Shown one piece after another: positions 1 through 7,747 of a stretch of 64,000 bases of DNA. A program made the position numbers and the translations under genes. The notes below the pieces were generated by a model. It was not told where the DNA came from. It saw nothing but the letters and a program-made list of their open reading frames with translations, and did no database searches. How positions within the stretch are numbered: position 1 is the stretch's first letter; each line of letters starts with the position of its first letter. Location of the stretch: assembly GCA_963787895.1 (NCBI GenBank), contig CAWBEX010000002.1:62001-126000 (forward strand), read 5' to 3'. The DNA comes from Anderseniella sp963787895 (GTDB lineage Bacteria; Pseudomonadota; Alphaproteobacteria; Rhizobiales; Aestuariivirgaceae).

Positions 1-596
1 ACCGCTGGAATGGCGGCAATCAGGCCCAAGGCGGTAGCAAACAGTGCCTCAGCCAAACCCGGCGCCACCACTGCCAGATTGGTGTTCTTTGATATGCCGA
101 TGGCGCGGAACGAATTCATGATACCCCATACGGTACCAAACAGTCCAATAAACGGAGCTGTTGATCCAACCGTCGCCAGCACCAGCAATCGCTGTTCAAG
201 CTTCGACATTTCTTTCTGCAACTGCACGTCCATGACCTTGTTTATGCGCATCTGCACCCCGGCAAAACCCGCTCGCATCGCCGTATCCTGAGATCTCTTC
301 CACTCGCGCATCGCAGCCATGAACAATGTCGCCATTCCAATATTGTTGCGCGGGCCCAGTGTCAGATAGAGGTCTTCCAGTGACTGGCCGGACCAGAACA
401 TCTGTTCAAACCGGTCCATCGACCGTTTCATGCTGCGAATGCTCAGGACTTTCTGGAAGACAATTGCCCAACACAGGATTGAGGCCATCACCAGCCCGAT
501 CATCACAAGCTTGACCACTGGCGAGGCGATCCAGAACAGATGAAGCAATCCAAACTGATCCGCCTGTGCCGCTGCTTCCCCCACTTGAACTTCCAT
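1..596 (-). CDS. tolQ: Tol-Pal proton channel subunit TolQ (3' end cut by window)
   Basis: TolQ is the inner-membrane MotA/ExbB-type subunit that, with TolR, uses the proton gradient to energise TolA and keep the outer membrane invaginating at division. From the ATG at 596, 198 residues are readable; family members are usually about 230-240 residues, so the C-terminus lies beyond the left edge. A first membrane segment sits near residues 27-47. The diagnostic second segment contains GSTAPFIGLFGTVWGIMNSF (residues 144-163), and a third starts near residue 181. The gene follows ybgC on the same strand, the usual ybgC-tolQ order. The frame stays open to the window edge. Confidence 0.93.
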   Translation of the reverse strand, partial: MEVQVGEAAAQADQFGLLHLFWIASPVVKLVMIGLVMASILCWAIVFQKVLSIRSMKRSMDRFEQMFWSGQSLEDLYLTLGPRNNIGMATLFMAAMREWKRSQDTAMRAGFAGVQMRINKVMDVQLQKEMSKLEQRLLVLATVGSTAPFIGLFGTVWGIMNSFRAIGISKNTNLAVVAPGLAEALFATALGLIAAIPA

Positions 597-617
597 ATTC
601 AGCCTGCTCTTTGCGCA

Positions 618-637
618 AAGCCCGGTATTCCGGGCGC
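618..637 (-). other. GC-rich hairpin upstream of tolQ
   Basis: GCCCGG (620-625), loop TATT, CCGGGC (630-635) form a perfect 6-bp hairpin in the roughly 200-base ybgC-tolQ spacer, 24 bases upstream of the tolQ start. On the minus strand it is followed by TTT only, so it could be a weak terminator, an attenuator or a processing site. The structure is visible; the role is inferred. Confidence 0.35.
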
Positions 638-793
638 TCTAATCGATTCTCTGAAGGGCTCGAGCAGCACCAGAAGCCTGCTTAGTTTGTCGAAACTGCG
701 GCATTCATGGCGGCGGACGCACCTCGCTCATCATCGCTATCACTCAACGCTGCTTTGGTTAATGAAACGTTACGATTTCATCTGCTTGCGGCA

Positions 794-1213
794 TCAAGTC
801 CTTGGCATCGCATCAAGAATCTGGGCAGGGATGCGCTGTGGCCGGCCCGCCAGGTTGATCAGCGCCAACACCACATCAGCCTTGAATACAGTCTTGCCGT
901 CCAGCTTGATCTGCTGCTCCAGAACCAGGCGCGCGCCAGATGCCTGTTTGAAGCTGGTTTCAACGGTAACAATATCGTCTATGCGCGCGGCGGCGCGGAA
1001 GTCACAATCCATGTGGCGAACAATGAAGAACAGATCACTTTCGGCAAGTGCGGTGTGTGCAATACCAGCAAGTTTGAGCGTTTCAGACCGGCCACGCTCA
1101 CAAAACTTGAGATAGTTGGCATGATAGACCCGGCCGGAATGATCCGTGTCTTCATAGTAGACACGAACGTCGAGGCGGTGAACGCCGTGTCTCATTTCTC
1201 CACTCAAACTCAT
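794..1213 (-). CDS. ybgC: Tol-Pal associated acyl-CoA thioesterase YbgC
   Basis: This is a 139-residue hot-dog-fold thioesterase of the YbgC/4-hydroxybenzoyl-CoA thioesterase family, which hydrolyses acyl-CoA or acyl-ACP and is linked genetically to the Tol-Pal system. The N-terminal motif YYEDTDHSGRVYHANYLKF, with the catalytic Asp in the DTDHSG block, is the family signature. The length is normal. Its start overlaps the ruvB stop by four bases (ATGA, 1210-1213), so it is probably translationally coupled to ruvB, and tolQ follows downstream. Confidence 0.93.
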   Translation of the reverse strand: MSLSGEMRHGVHRLDVRVYYEDTDHSGRVYHANYLKFCERGRSETLKLAGIAHTALAESDLFFIVRHMDCDFRAAARIDDIVTVETSFKQASGARLVLEQQIKLDGKTVFKADVVLALINLAGRPQRIPAQILDAMPRT

Positions 1214-2250
1214 TCTTCATCCTGAAACAGCTCAACCTGCCGGGTTGCCAGATTGTCCGGCGTCATCAGCCCCAGATGTTTAAATGCGTGAGGTGTCAGA
1301 ATTCTGCCCCGCGGCGTGCGGTTCACGAAACCTTGCTGGATCAGATACGGCTCAATGATCTCTTCAATCGCATCACGCGGTTCTGACAGCGAAGCCGCGA
1401 TAGTCTCTATACCCACCGGACCGCCGCCAAAATTCACCGCGATGCACTTCAAATATCTGTGATCGAGCGCATCAAGGCCAAGCGCATCCACCTCCAGCCG
1501 CCGCAATGCCTTGTCAGCCGCCTCACGATCCACCTGCAAGGTGCCATCAACCGACGCAAAGTCCCGCACCCGGCGCAACAGCCTTCCGGCTATGCGCGGT
1601 GTCCCCCTCGCGCGTCGGGCAATTTCCAGCGCACCATCCTGCGTCATGCTGACGCCAAGCACCCGCGCCCCGCGTGTCACGATGTCGAGCAGTTCGTCTT
1701 CCTCATAGAAGTTCAGCCGCACCGGAATGCCGAACCGGTCACGCAAGGGCGTGGTCAGAAGGCCGGTTCGCGTGGTCGCGCCAACAAGCGTAAACCTGGC
1801 AAGATCAATGCGTACCGAGCGAGCCGCCGGACCTTCGCCGATGATAAGGTCGAGCTGAAAATCCTCCATTGCCGGATAGAGCACCTCTTCCACCGCCGGA
1901 TTGAGCCGGTGAATTTCATCGATGAACAACACATCGCGATCTTCAAGATTTGTCAGAAGGGCTGCCAGGTCGCCCGCCTTGGCGATGACCGGGCCGGATG
2001 TTGCCTTGAAATTCACGCCCAGTTCGCGTGACACGATCTGCGCAAGCGTTGTCTTGCCGAGGCCGGGCGGGCCTGCAAACAGCACATGGTCCAGCGCCTC
2101 GCCACGGGTGCGCGCTGCCTCGATGAACACTTTCAGGTTGGATTTGGCCTGCCGCTGGCCAATGAATTCATCCAGCACCTGCGGGCGCAGGTGAGTGTCA
2201 AACTCATCCTCGCCCTTTCTTGCCGAAGCTATGAGACGTTCATCACTCAC
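1210..2250 (-). CDS. ruvB: Holliday junction branch-migration ATPase RuvB
   Basis: RuvB is the hexameric AAA+ motor of the RuvABC complex. It pumps DNA through the RuvA-bound Holliday junction during recombinational repair. The 346-residue protein has Walker A (GPPGLGKTT), Walker B (FIDEIHRL), the sensor/arginine region LVGATTRTGLLTTPLRDRFG and the C-terminal winged-helix segment (YLIQQGFVNRTPRGR). The length matches the family. The ATG at 2250 overlaps the ruvA stop by four bases (ATGA), and its own stop overlaps ybgC in the same way, so the operon reads ruvC-ruvA-ruvB-ybgC-tolQ. Confidence 0.97.
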   Translation of the reverse strand: MSDERLIASARKGEDEFDTHLRPQVLDEFIGQRQAKSNLKVFIEAARTRGEALDHVLFAGPPGLGKTTLAQIVSRELGVNFKATSGPVIAKAGDLAALLTNLEDRDVLFIDEIHRLNPAVEEVLYPAMEDFQLDLIIGEGPAARSVRIDLARFTLVGATTRTGLLTTPLRDRFGIPVRLNFYEEDELLDIVTRGARVLGVSMTQDGALEIARRARGTPRIAGRLLRRVRDFASVDGTLQVDREAADKALRRLEVDALGLDALDHRYLKCIAVNFGGGPVGIETIAASLSEPRDAIEEIIEPYLIQQGFVNRTPRGRILTPHAFKHLGLMTPDNLATRQVELFQDEE

Positions 2251-2862
2251 CGCGCCAGTTCCTTCAGGCCCAGCCGGATCAGCGTTTCGGTTGCCGCGTC
2301 CTCACCCGCTGAGCGCATCGCCGCAGACACCGCTGCCCCTGCCTGCGACTGTCCGTAGCCCAAGTTGACCAACGCCGATACCGCTTCCGCCACAGCCGTT
2401 GGCCGTGGCGCATCCAGCGCACCAGCCACCGCCGCGAGCGCTGCATCCCCGCCAGTGAACGCTGGCGCCTTGTCTTTCAGTTCCGTCACAATGCGCTGCG
2501 CCAGTTTTGGCCCCACGCCGTTGGCACGCCCCACCATCGCCTTGTCACCCAGCGCAATGGCATTGGTCAGTTCCGCGGTCGTCAGCGTCGATAACAGTGC
2601 CAGCGCCACCTTGGTGCCAACGCCCTGCACATTGTCCAGCAAGGCGGAACCAGCCGCGCTCGGCTTCGGTGGAAAAGCCCACCAACCGGATCGAGTTTTC
2701 CGACACCAGCATTTCGGTTTGCAGGGTGGCCGCCTCGCCCACCGATGGCAACGCGGCCAGTGTCTTGGTGGAACACGCCACGTGATAGCCAACGCCTTGC
2801 ACATCCAGAATGACGTAGTCATCGCCAAACTCATCGACGATACCCTTGAGCCTGCCAATCAT
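2247..2862 (-). pseudogene. ruvA: Holliday junction protein RuvA, interrupted by a +1 frameshift
   Basis: RuvA is the tetrameric Holliday-junction-binding partner of RuvB. From the ATG at 2862 the frame encodes a typical N-terminal OB domain (MIGRLKGIVDEFGDDYVIL up to EAERGWFRL) and then loses homology, ending at 2545. The next part (LLDNVQGVGTKVALALLS, then the GVGPKLAQRIVTELKDK helix-hairpin-helix and the C-terminal RuvB-binding domain) is in another frame ending at 2247. Removing one base in the run at 2643-2644 restores a continuous protein of about 204 residues with family-like length. Both outer junctions (ATGA with ruvC and ruvB) are intact. Since the rest is perfectly conserved, a sequencing or assembly error is as likely as a true mutation. 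Confidence 0.9.
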
Positions 2863-3374
2863 CCCGCCACCCTCAATGCCGCCACCAGCGAGGCCGACTT
2901 GCGGTGTTGCGCATGGCAGATGGCAATGGCCAGCGCATCAGCAGAATCTGCCGAACTGGGTTTGCACATCGGCAGCAGGATTTTCACCATCGCCTGTATC
3001 TGCACCTTGTCTGCATGACCCGCGCCTACTACGGTTTTCTTCACCAGGTTTGGCGCATATTCTGCCACGCTCAATCCCGCCTGCGCAGGCACAAGCATGG
3101 CAATGCCGCGCGCCTGCCCCAGTTTTAACGTGGCGCGGGCATCCTTGTTGACGAAGGTTTCCTCCACCGCCGCTTCATCCGGTTCAAAACCCCGCATCAC
3201 TTCGCTCAGTTGATCATGCAACTGCATCAAACGGTCTGCCAGCGGCGACGAGGCATCAGACCTTATCGTACCGTCTGCCACGTAGGACAGCCGCGTGCCT
3301 TGCACGTTGATAATGCCCCACCCAGTATGTCTCAAACCGGGATCAATCCCGATGATGCGAATCGTCTCTGTCAT
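2859..3374 (-). CDS. ruvC: Holliday junction endonuclease RuvC
   Basis: RuvC is the dimeric RNase H-fold resolvase that nicks Holliday junctions after RuvAB branch migration. The 171-residue protein begins MTETIRIIGIDPGLRHTGW, with the first catalytic Asp in IDPG. VEETFVNKDA supplies the catalytic Glu, and SADSADALAIAICH supplies the C-terminal acidic pair. The ATG at 3374 is preferred; an in-frame GTG three codons upstream (3383) is possible. The stop overlaps the ruvA start (ATGA). It is the first gene of this run, so a promoter should lie between it and 3702. Confidence 0.96.
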   Translation of the reverse strand: MTETIRIIGIDPGLRHTGWGIINVQGTRLSYVADGTIRSDASSPLADRLMQLHDQLSEVMRGFEPDEAAVEETFVNKDARATLKLGQARGIAMLVPAQAGLSVAEYAPNLVKKTVVGAGHADKVQIQAMVKILLPMCKPSSADSADALAIAICHAQHRKSASLVAALRVAG

Positions 3375-3702
3375 GGGCCCCACACTAAATACAATTGCTT
3401 GAGGTTAACAATCTTTGCTTGGATATTCAGGCACCATCGGCATATCGGAAAAGATCAGGCCACCACGTAAATCCAAATCCGGCAGCCTGAAGCCACCGCG
3501 CCCAATCCACCTGTGTAAACAGATGCAGGAATGGATAGCCCGCCAGATCAGATGGCTCCCGCAAGCCCGTTTCGGCACTGACCGCAGTTGGCGCACACCT
3601 ACGCGCATCACCAACTGCACACTACGAAAAGCCCTTGCAAACTGATTGCAAAGGCGTAGCGTCTTTCACACTAATAATAACAATGAATCTTGGGAGATTT
3701 TC
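3375..3702. other. Divergent ruvC / secreted-protein intergenic region
   Basis: These 328 bases separate two divergent genes and must hold their promoters. Open frames of about 70 codons exist on both strands, but none has a ribosome site, composition or similarity that I can support as a gene. I see no repeat or strong hairpin. Confidence 0.5.
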
Positions 3703-4056
3703 ATGCGCTACATCTTGTTGCTGACCACAACGCTCATTGCAATGTCAGGCACTGCCATGGCCGAAATGGCCACCGGCGAACAGATCAAGACTGCCATTTC
3801 TGGCAATACGGTCCAAGGCAGTATGGATGCCTCTGGCGCTTACACTGAGTACTATGCTGCTGATGGCACCGCCTTTGGCAAGGACTACAAGGCAAAGTGG
3901 TCGGTTGAAGGTGATACGATGTGCTGGGTCTATGACGGCTCGCCGAAGGATTGCTGGGGTGTCGAAATAGCAGGTGATCAGGTAAAGTGGATCAAGGACG
4001 GCAAGGCCCAAGGCACCGGCACTGTGGTCACGGGCAATCCAAACAATTTTCAGTAA
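3703..4056 (+). CDS. Small secreted protein, function unknown
   Basis: This is a 117-residue protein with a clear signal peptide (MRYILLLTTTLIAMSGTAMA, cleavage after AMA). The ATG at 3703 has the purine-rich GGGAG ribosome site about 8 bases upstream, and an in-frame start 19 codons further up lacks one. The mature part (about 97 residues) is rich in Gly, Asp, Lys and Trp, holds two Cys (CWVYDG and KDCWGVE) that could pair, and ends in GNPNNFQ. It resembles short periplasmic proteins of unknown function common in Rhizobiales, which I recognise only as a type. It probably acts in the periplasm. Confidence 0.75.
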   Translation: MRYILLLTTTLIAMSGTAMAEMATGEQIKTAISGNTVQGSMDASGAYTEYYAADGTAFGKDYKAKWSVEGDTMCWVYDGSPKDCWGVEIAGDQVKWIKDGKAQGTGTVVTGNPNNFQ

Positions 4057-4174
4057 GCATACACATTGCGGTAGTTGTAGATTGGTTTTCTAGAGCGTCG
4101 CATGTTCGAAGTGAACCGACTGGGCTTCACAAATCAGTTTGAAGATAATCAAAGGTTTGCGGATGGTTCTGATC

Positions 4175-4354
4175 ATGCCGCAAGCCTTGTCGAAGCGAGA
4201 ACGTGAGTGTGTTGTCGAGTTTGTAGAAGACAGTCATTCGCGGCGCGAGGCGGCCCTCCTGTTCAAGATGGCACCGTCGACAACGGTCAGAATTCTTCGG
4301 CGTTTGAGGGAGACAGGGTGTATTGAAGCCTGCCCATGTGGTGGTTCCAGCCAT
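4175..4354 (+). pseudogene. IS630-family transposase remnant, N-terminal helix-turn-helix only
   Basis: From the ATG at 4175 the reading frame begins MPQALSKRERECVVEFVEDS and continues SRREAALLFKMAPSTTVRILRRLRETGC. This is the N-terminal winged-helix/HTH DNA-binding region of IS630-type transposases. Similarity stops around residues 52-60, and the frame then runs through unrelated sequence. The DDE catalytic domain is absent, so it cannot be active. It abuts an IS3-type remnant on the opposite strand (4340-4640), suggesting that one element inserted into, or was deleted against, another. Confidence 0.7.
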
Positions 4355-4640
4355 GGCCCATCACATTGCGCAAATGCAGAAACCACAGGCCAAAGCCCCG
4401 GTTTCTGCGGGACTGGGTCAAGCCAATCAGCAATTCAGCAATACGCTCGTTCTCCTGATCCAGCTTTTGTGTGCAAGCGATAGCAGGTCTCGAAGACGCC
4501 AAATGTCCGGCAGGCAGTGGCCAGACTGCCTACCAAAGTCGCCCTGGCCATGCTGTCGAGCGCATGCCTGACCTCCTGCACATAGCTGCTTGCCCGTGCG
4601 GTCAACCGCAATCCCCGGCCGGCCGCTTCTGTGCCCGTGA
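4335..4640 (-). pseudogene. IS3-family transposase (orfB) remnant, frameshifted
   Basis: Read on the minus strand, one frame gives LATACRTFGVFETCYRLHTK (about 4545-4486). After a frameshift near 4480, another gives KLDQENERIAELLIGLTQSR and FGLWFLHLRNVMGHGWNH (about 4475-4340). This is the recognisable N-terminal part of an IS3-group orfB integrase. The DDE core is missing, and similarity ends exactly where the IS630 remnant ends on the other strand. I cannot define terminal inverted repeats or target duplications. Confidence 0.65.
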
Positions 4641-4752
4641 AATCAGATCCATCTTCAAGCCGCCGCAAGGCCCAGAATTTTCACTTGTCAGGAAAAATTT
4701 GTCACATCACACTGGCCCTATCCCGTCTAGAAACCAAAGCCCGGAGCAAACC

Positions 4753-5686
4753 ATGTCAGCAAACCAAACACCCTTGCGTGCCCGTGTTGAAGGCGGCGGC
4801 ACACCGGAAATGAAGGACTGGTATCTCAAGTCAGAAACCGGAGTGTTGCGCGACGTATTGCTTGGCCCTGCTGAAAGCTTCCGCTGGCTGGGGCTGGAAA
4901 ACGCTGCCTGGTCATCACTGGTGCGCGACACACTGCGCCGCGGCCTCAAGTTCGACAAGCAACTGGCCATGCGCCAGCACCGCGAAATGGTTGACGCCTA
5001 CGAAAGTGCAGGGGTGACAACCCACTTCCTGCCGGTGGACGAACAGCGTGCCCTATCAGATCTATGCCCGTGACTCTTCGTTCATGTCGCCCTATGGCGC
5101 GGTTGTCTGCCAGTTGGCCAGCCCGCGCCGGCGCGGCGAATACGCACCGGTGCTGCGCTTTTACCTGGAAAACAACATCCCCATCTACGACATGGTCTCG
5201 GCAGGCAATTTCGAAGGTGGCGACTTCAACATCATCCGCCACGGCGTAGCCCTTGTAGGCTACACCGACCACCGCTCCGAAGAGGTTGCAGCAAACCAGG
5301 TCGCCAACTGGTTCAAGGCCGAAGGCTGGGAAATCAAGTACGCCCCCATCGACCAGTTCTACGTGCACATCGACCTGATGGTCTGCATGCTCAACGACAA
5401 TTGTGCAGCCGTTTGCCTCGACACAACACCAGAGGACATTGTCACCTGGCTCAAGGAAAAGAAGATCGAGATCATCCCTGCCACGTTCAAGGAAACCATG
5501 GCGCTTGGCTGCAACGTCGTGGCGCTGGGCAATGACCGCGTGTTGTCCACCCTCGGCGCAACCGACCTCAATGCCAAGATGCGTGCCGCCGGCTTTGAAG
5601 TCTACGATCCGGACATGACCATGTTCACGTGGGCTGGCGGCGGTGTACATTGCATGTGCCAACCGTTGCGCCGTGAAGCCGCCTGA
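4753..5686 (+). pseudogene. Arginine deiminase/amidinotransferase-family protein, +1 frameshift
   Basis: This belongs to the amidinotransferase/dimethylargininase fold (pentein superfamily), whose members act on arginine or guanidino groups through a Cys-His-acid triad. From the ATG at 4753 the frame runs to THFLPVDEQ. It then shifts at about 5047 and continues in the next frame with PYQIYARDSSFMSPYG, NFEGGDFNII, FYVHIDLMVCML and GGGVHCMCQPLRRE. These supply the acidic, His and nucleophilic Cys positions of the family. Removing one base near 5047 gives about 310 residues, a normal length. Its stop overlaps the next start (TGATG, 5684-5688), so the pair is co-translated. A real pseudogene and a sequencing error are both possible. 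Substrate unknown. Confidence 0.8.
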
Positions 5687-6699
5687 TGAGCGATATCCCG
5701 GTCATCGACATCTCGTCCCTGTTTGGCGGACCTTCGCCAGCCAGGGACGCAGCCGACCGGGCCATCATGGCAGCAGCCACCAGCAGCGGCTTCATGACGG
5801 TGACGGGATTGCCCGATGACATGCTGTCGCCAGCAACCCGCAGGACGTTGCTGTCCATATTCTCCCTGCCCGATCAAAAAAAGCGTTTGCTCTACCGGCA
5901 GAATTTCGACCCCGCGCGCAGCAATGTCTATCGCGGCTGGTTTCCCCTCACACCGGGTCACCCGACCTGGAAAGAAGGTATCGATCTTGGCCCGGACGCA
6001 GCCCATGGCGCAGGCCGCGTCATCCCCGGTGACCCATTGACCGAAGCAACCCCTGTTCCAGACCCAGCCGACCTGCCAGGCTGGCATGATGCTGTCACTG
6101 GGTATTACATGCACATGGAAGAAACCGGCCGCGCCTTGATGCGGGCCATCGCGCGCGGTCTTGAGCTGAATGAAACCACGTTCGACAAAGCCTTCGAGCG
6201 CGGCATCTCGACACTCCGGCTGCTGCACTACCCGCTCCGAACACCGGAAAGTTTTGCAGGCGCGGTTGAAGAAACCCATGTCACCCACAATGGGCAGGAA
6301 TACTATCTGCTGGCCCGTGGTCACGTTGATTCAGGCTTTGTCACGCTGCTCGCACAGGATGGTGTTGAAGGCCTTCAGGCACGTTCGAAGGACGGCAGCT
6401 GGCTTGACGTGCCTCCGGCAGAAGGCACCCTGGCGGTGAACTTCGGCAAGTTGCTGGCACGCTGGACCGGCGGGCGTATCAATGCCACCCTGCACCGCGT
6501 CATCGGCAGGAACCGCGAACGCTGTTCGATACCTTTCTTCTATGAACCTTCCGTCGACACCGTCATCTCTCCGCTGCCCGGCGGTGAGGCATTCGCTCCA
6601 GTCAGCTATGGCGATCACCTTTGGGAAGCGACCACACAGTTCGTCGAGCAGAAGGGCATCGCCCATCTGCGTACCCCTCGCGGTGTCAAGGCAGACTAG
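5686..6699 (+). CDS. 2-oxoglutarate/Fe(II) oxygenase of the isopenicillin N synthase family
   Basis: This is a 337-residue non-haem iron oxygenase. It starts IPVIDISSLFGG, the N-terminal DIOX_N pattern. The double-stranded beta-helix carries H213 and D215 (GHVDSGFVTLLAQ), the distal H270 (TLHRV) and R279-x-S281 (RCSIPFF), the co-substrate-binding pair. Between the N-terminal domain and the iron site there is a His-rich insert (EETHVTHNGQEYY). It is fused by a one-base stop/start overlap to the amidinotransferase-like gene upstream. Its stop shares the bases CTAG with the stop of a second amidinotransferase coming the other way. The context suggests oxidation of an arginine- or guanidine-derived compound, which is inference. 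Confidence 0.88.
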   Translation: MSDIPVIDISSLFGGPSPARDAADRAIMAAATSSGFMTVTGLPDDMLSPATRRTLLSIFSLPDQKKRLLYRQNFDPARSNVYRGWFPLTPGHPTWKEGIDLGPDAAHGAGRVIPGDPLTEATPVPDPADLPGWHDAVTGYYMHMEETGRALMRAIARGLELNETTFDKAFERGISTLRLLHYPLRTPESFAGAVEETHVTHNGQEYYLLARGHVDSGFVTLLAQDGVEGLQARSKDGSWLDVPPAEGTLAVNFGKLLARWTGGRINATLHRVIGRNRERCSIPFFYEPSVDTVISPLPGGEAFAPVSYGDHLWEATTQFVEQKGIAHLRTPRGVKAD

Positions 6700-7679
6700 G
6701 CTTCGTCGCGCACCAATGGCAGTGTGATGCAGCGGATCGCACCGCCCCAATAGCCGATATGGTCGCACGGTGTCGGTACCGGCTCCACTCCGCGCCGGCC
6801 TAGTTCATTCATCACCCGGTTGAAGCGCGGGTCAATCATGTAGTGCTTGTCATCGAGGCTCACACCTACAGTGGCATGGTTCATCATCTCGTCATGGGTG
6901 AGTTCGATCACGTCCCAGTCCTTAAGCGGTTCCGGCAACCCGTCGGCCAGGGCAGGCATGTACGCCATCAACAGCCCTTCCCGCAGCAGGCACATGATGC
7001 CCAGTGCATGCAGGATCGGCCCGTTGATCGGCATTGCATGCACCTTGTAGCCCCAACGCTCAATGTAGCGCGCCAGCCACTTGATCCCCGCCATGTTCGA
7101 ACACAGCTCACCGCAACCCACCATGATGTCCTTGCCGTGGATGAGAATGTCGCCGCCTTCCAGAAACGGTCCCGGCCCCTCGCCCGACGGGGTCCAGGGC
7201 TGCGACTGCGGCATGGCCACATAATGCGCTTCAGGATCGGCATCAATCATCGGCAGGATCAGGTCGCGCAGGGGAAATACTTCCTTGCGCCGGTACGCGC
7301 GGCGAATCGAGATTTCCATGTAGTGCTTGCCAATCACAAACACCGGATCTGCCGGATAAAGCTGTGACCAGCCTTCCTGCAAATGCCCCAGATATTTCGT
7401 CTCTGCTTCAGTGTAGCCACGCAGCCTGTGCACCTTGACGCCAAATTTCTCGTAGGTCGCGGCAACATTATCCATCTGCTGAACCGTCGCTTCCCAGCGC
7501 TCGGGAAAATGCTTTCTGATATCTAGCGGTCGGTTGCCGTTGGCCAGCAGGGCTTCGCGCAATTCGTCATTATAGTGCGACAGATCCTTGCCGAACGGAG
7601 GCAGGTGCAGGCCTTCCGCGCTGCCAACAGCAACTTCGCGCAACTTGCCGAACTCACTATGCGATCCAATCTGAAACAT
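6696..7679 (-). CDS. Glycine amidinotransferase-like protein
   Basis: This 327-residue amidinotransferase-family protein is of the arginine:glycine amidinotransferase type. It moves or hydrolyses the amidino group of arginine-like substrates. Visible signatures are GSHSEFGKLREVAVG at the N-terminus, GPFLEGGDILIHGKDIMVG (acidic residues), ILHALGIMCLL (His) and GGAIRCITLPLVR (nucleophilic Cys). The ATG at 7679 has AGGAG seven bases upstream, and an in-frame start 19 codons earlier lacks such a site. It is convergent with the amidinotransferase/oxygenase pair and shares the CTAG bases of its stop codon with the oxygenase gene. It is not closely similar to the amidinotransferase at 4753. Confidence 0.87.
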   Translation of the reverse strand: MFQIGSHSEFGKLREVAVGSAEGLHLPPFGKDLSHYNDELREALLANGNRPLDIRKHFPERWEATVQQMDNVAATYEKFGVKVHRLRGYTEAETKYLGHLQEGWSQLYPADPVFVIGKHYMEISIRRAYRRKEVFPLRDLILPMIDADPEAHYVAMPQSQPWTPSGEGPGPFLEGGDILIHGKDIMVGCGELCSNMAGIKWLARYIERWGYKVHAMPINGPILHALGIMCLLREGLLMAYMPALADGLPEPLKDWDVIELTHDEMMNHATVGVSLDDKHYMIDPRFNRVMNELGRRGVEPVPTPCDHIGYWGGAIRCITLPLVRDEA

Positions 7680-7747
7680 GCCTGCTCCTGAAACTGTTTG
7701 CCGTACAGACAGTATCTGCATCAACGATTTTGGCAACTGTCATTGTT

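Noticed and set aside
3375..3702. Small ORFs of about 70 codons on both strands
   Set aside because: They overlap each other, have no ribosome sites or recognisable motifs, and lie in a region that must hold divergent promoters.
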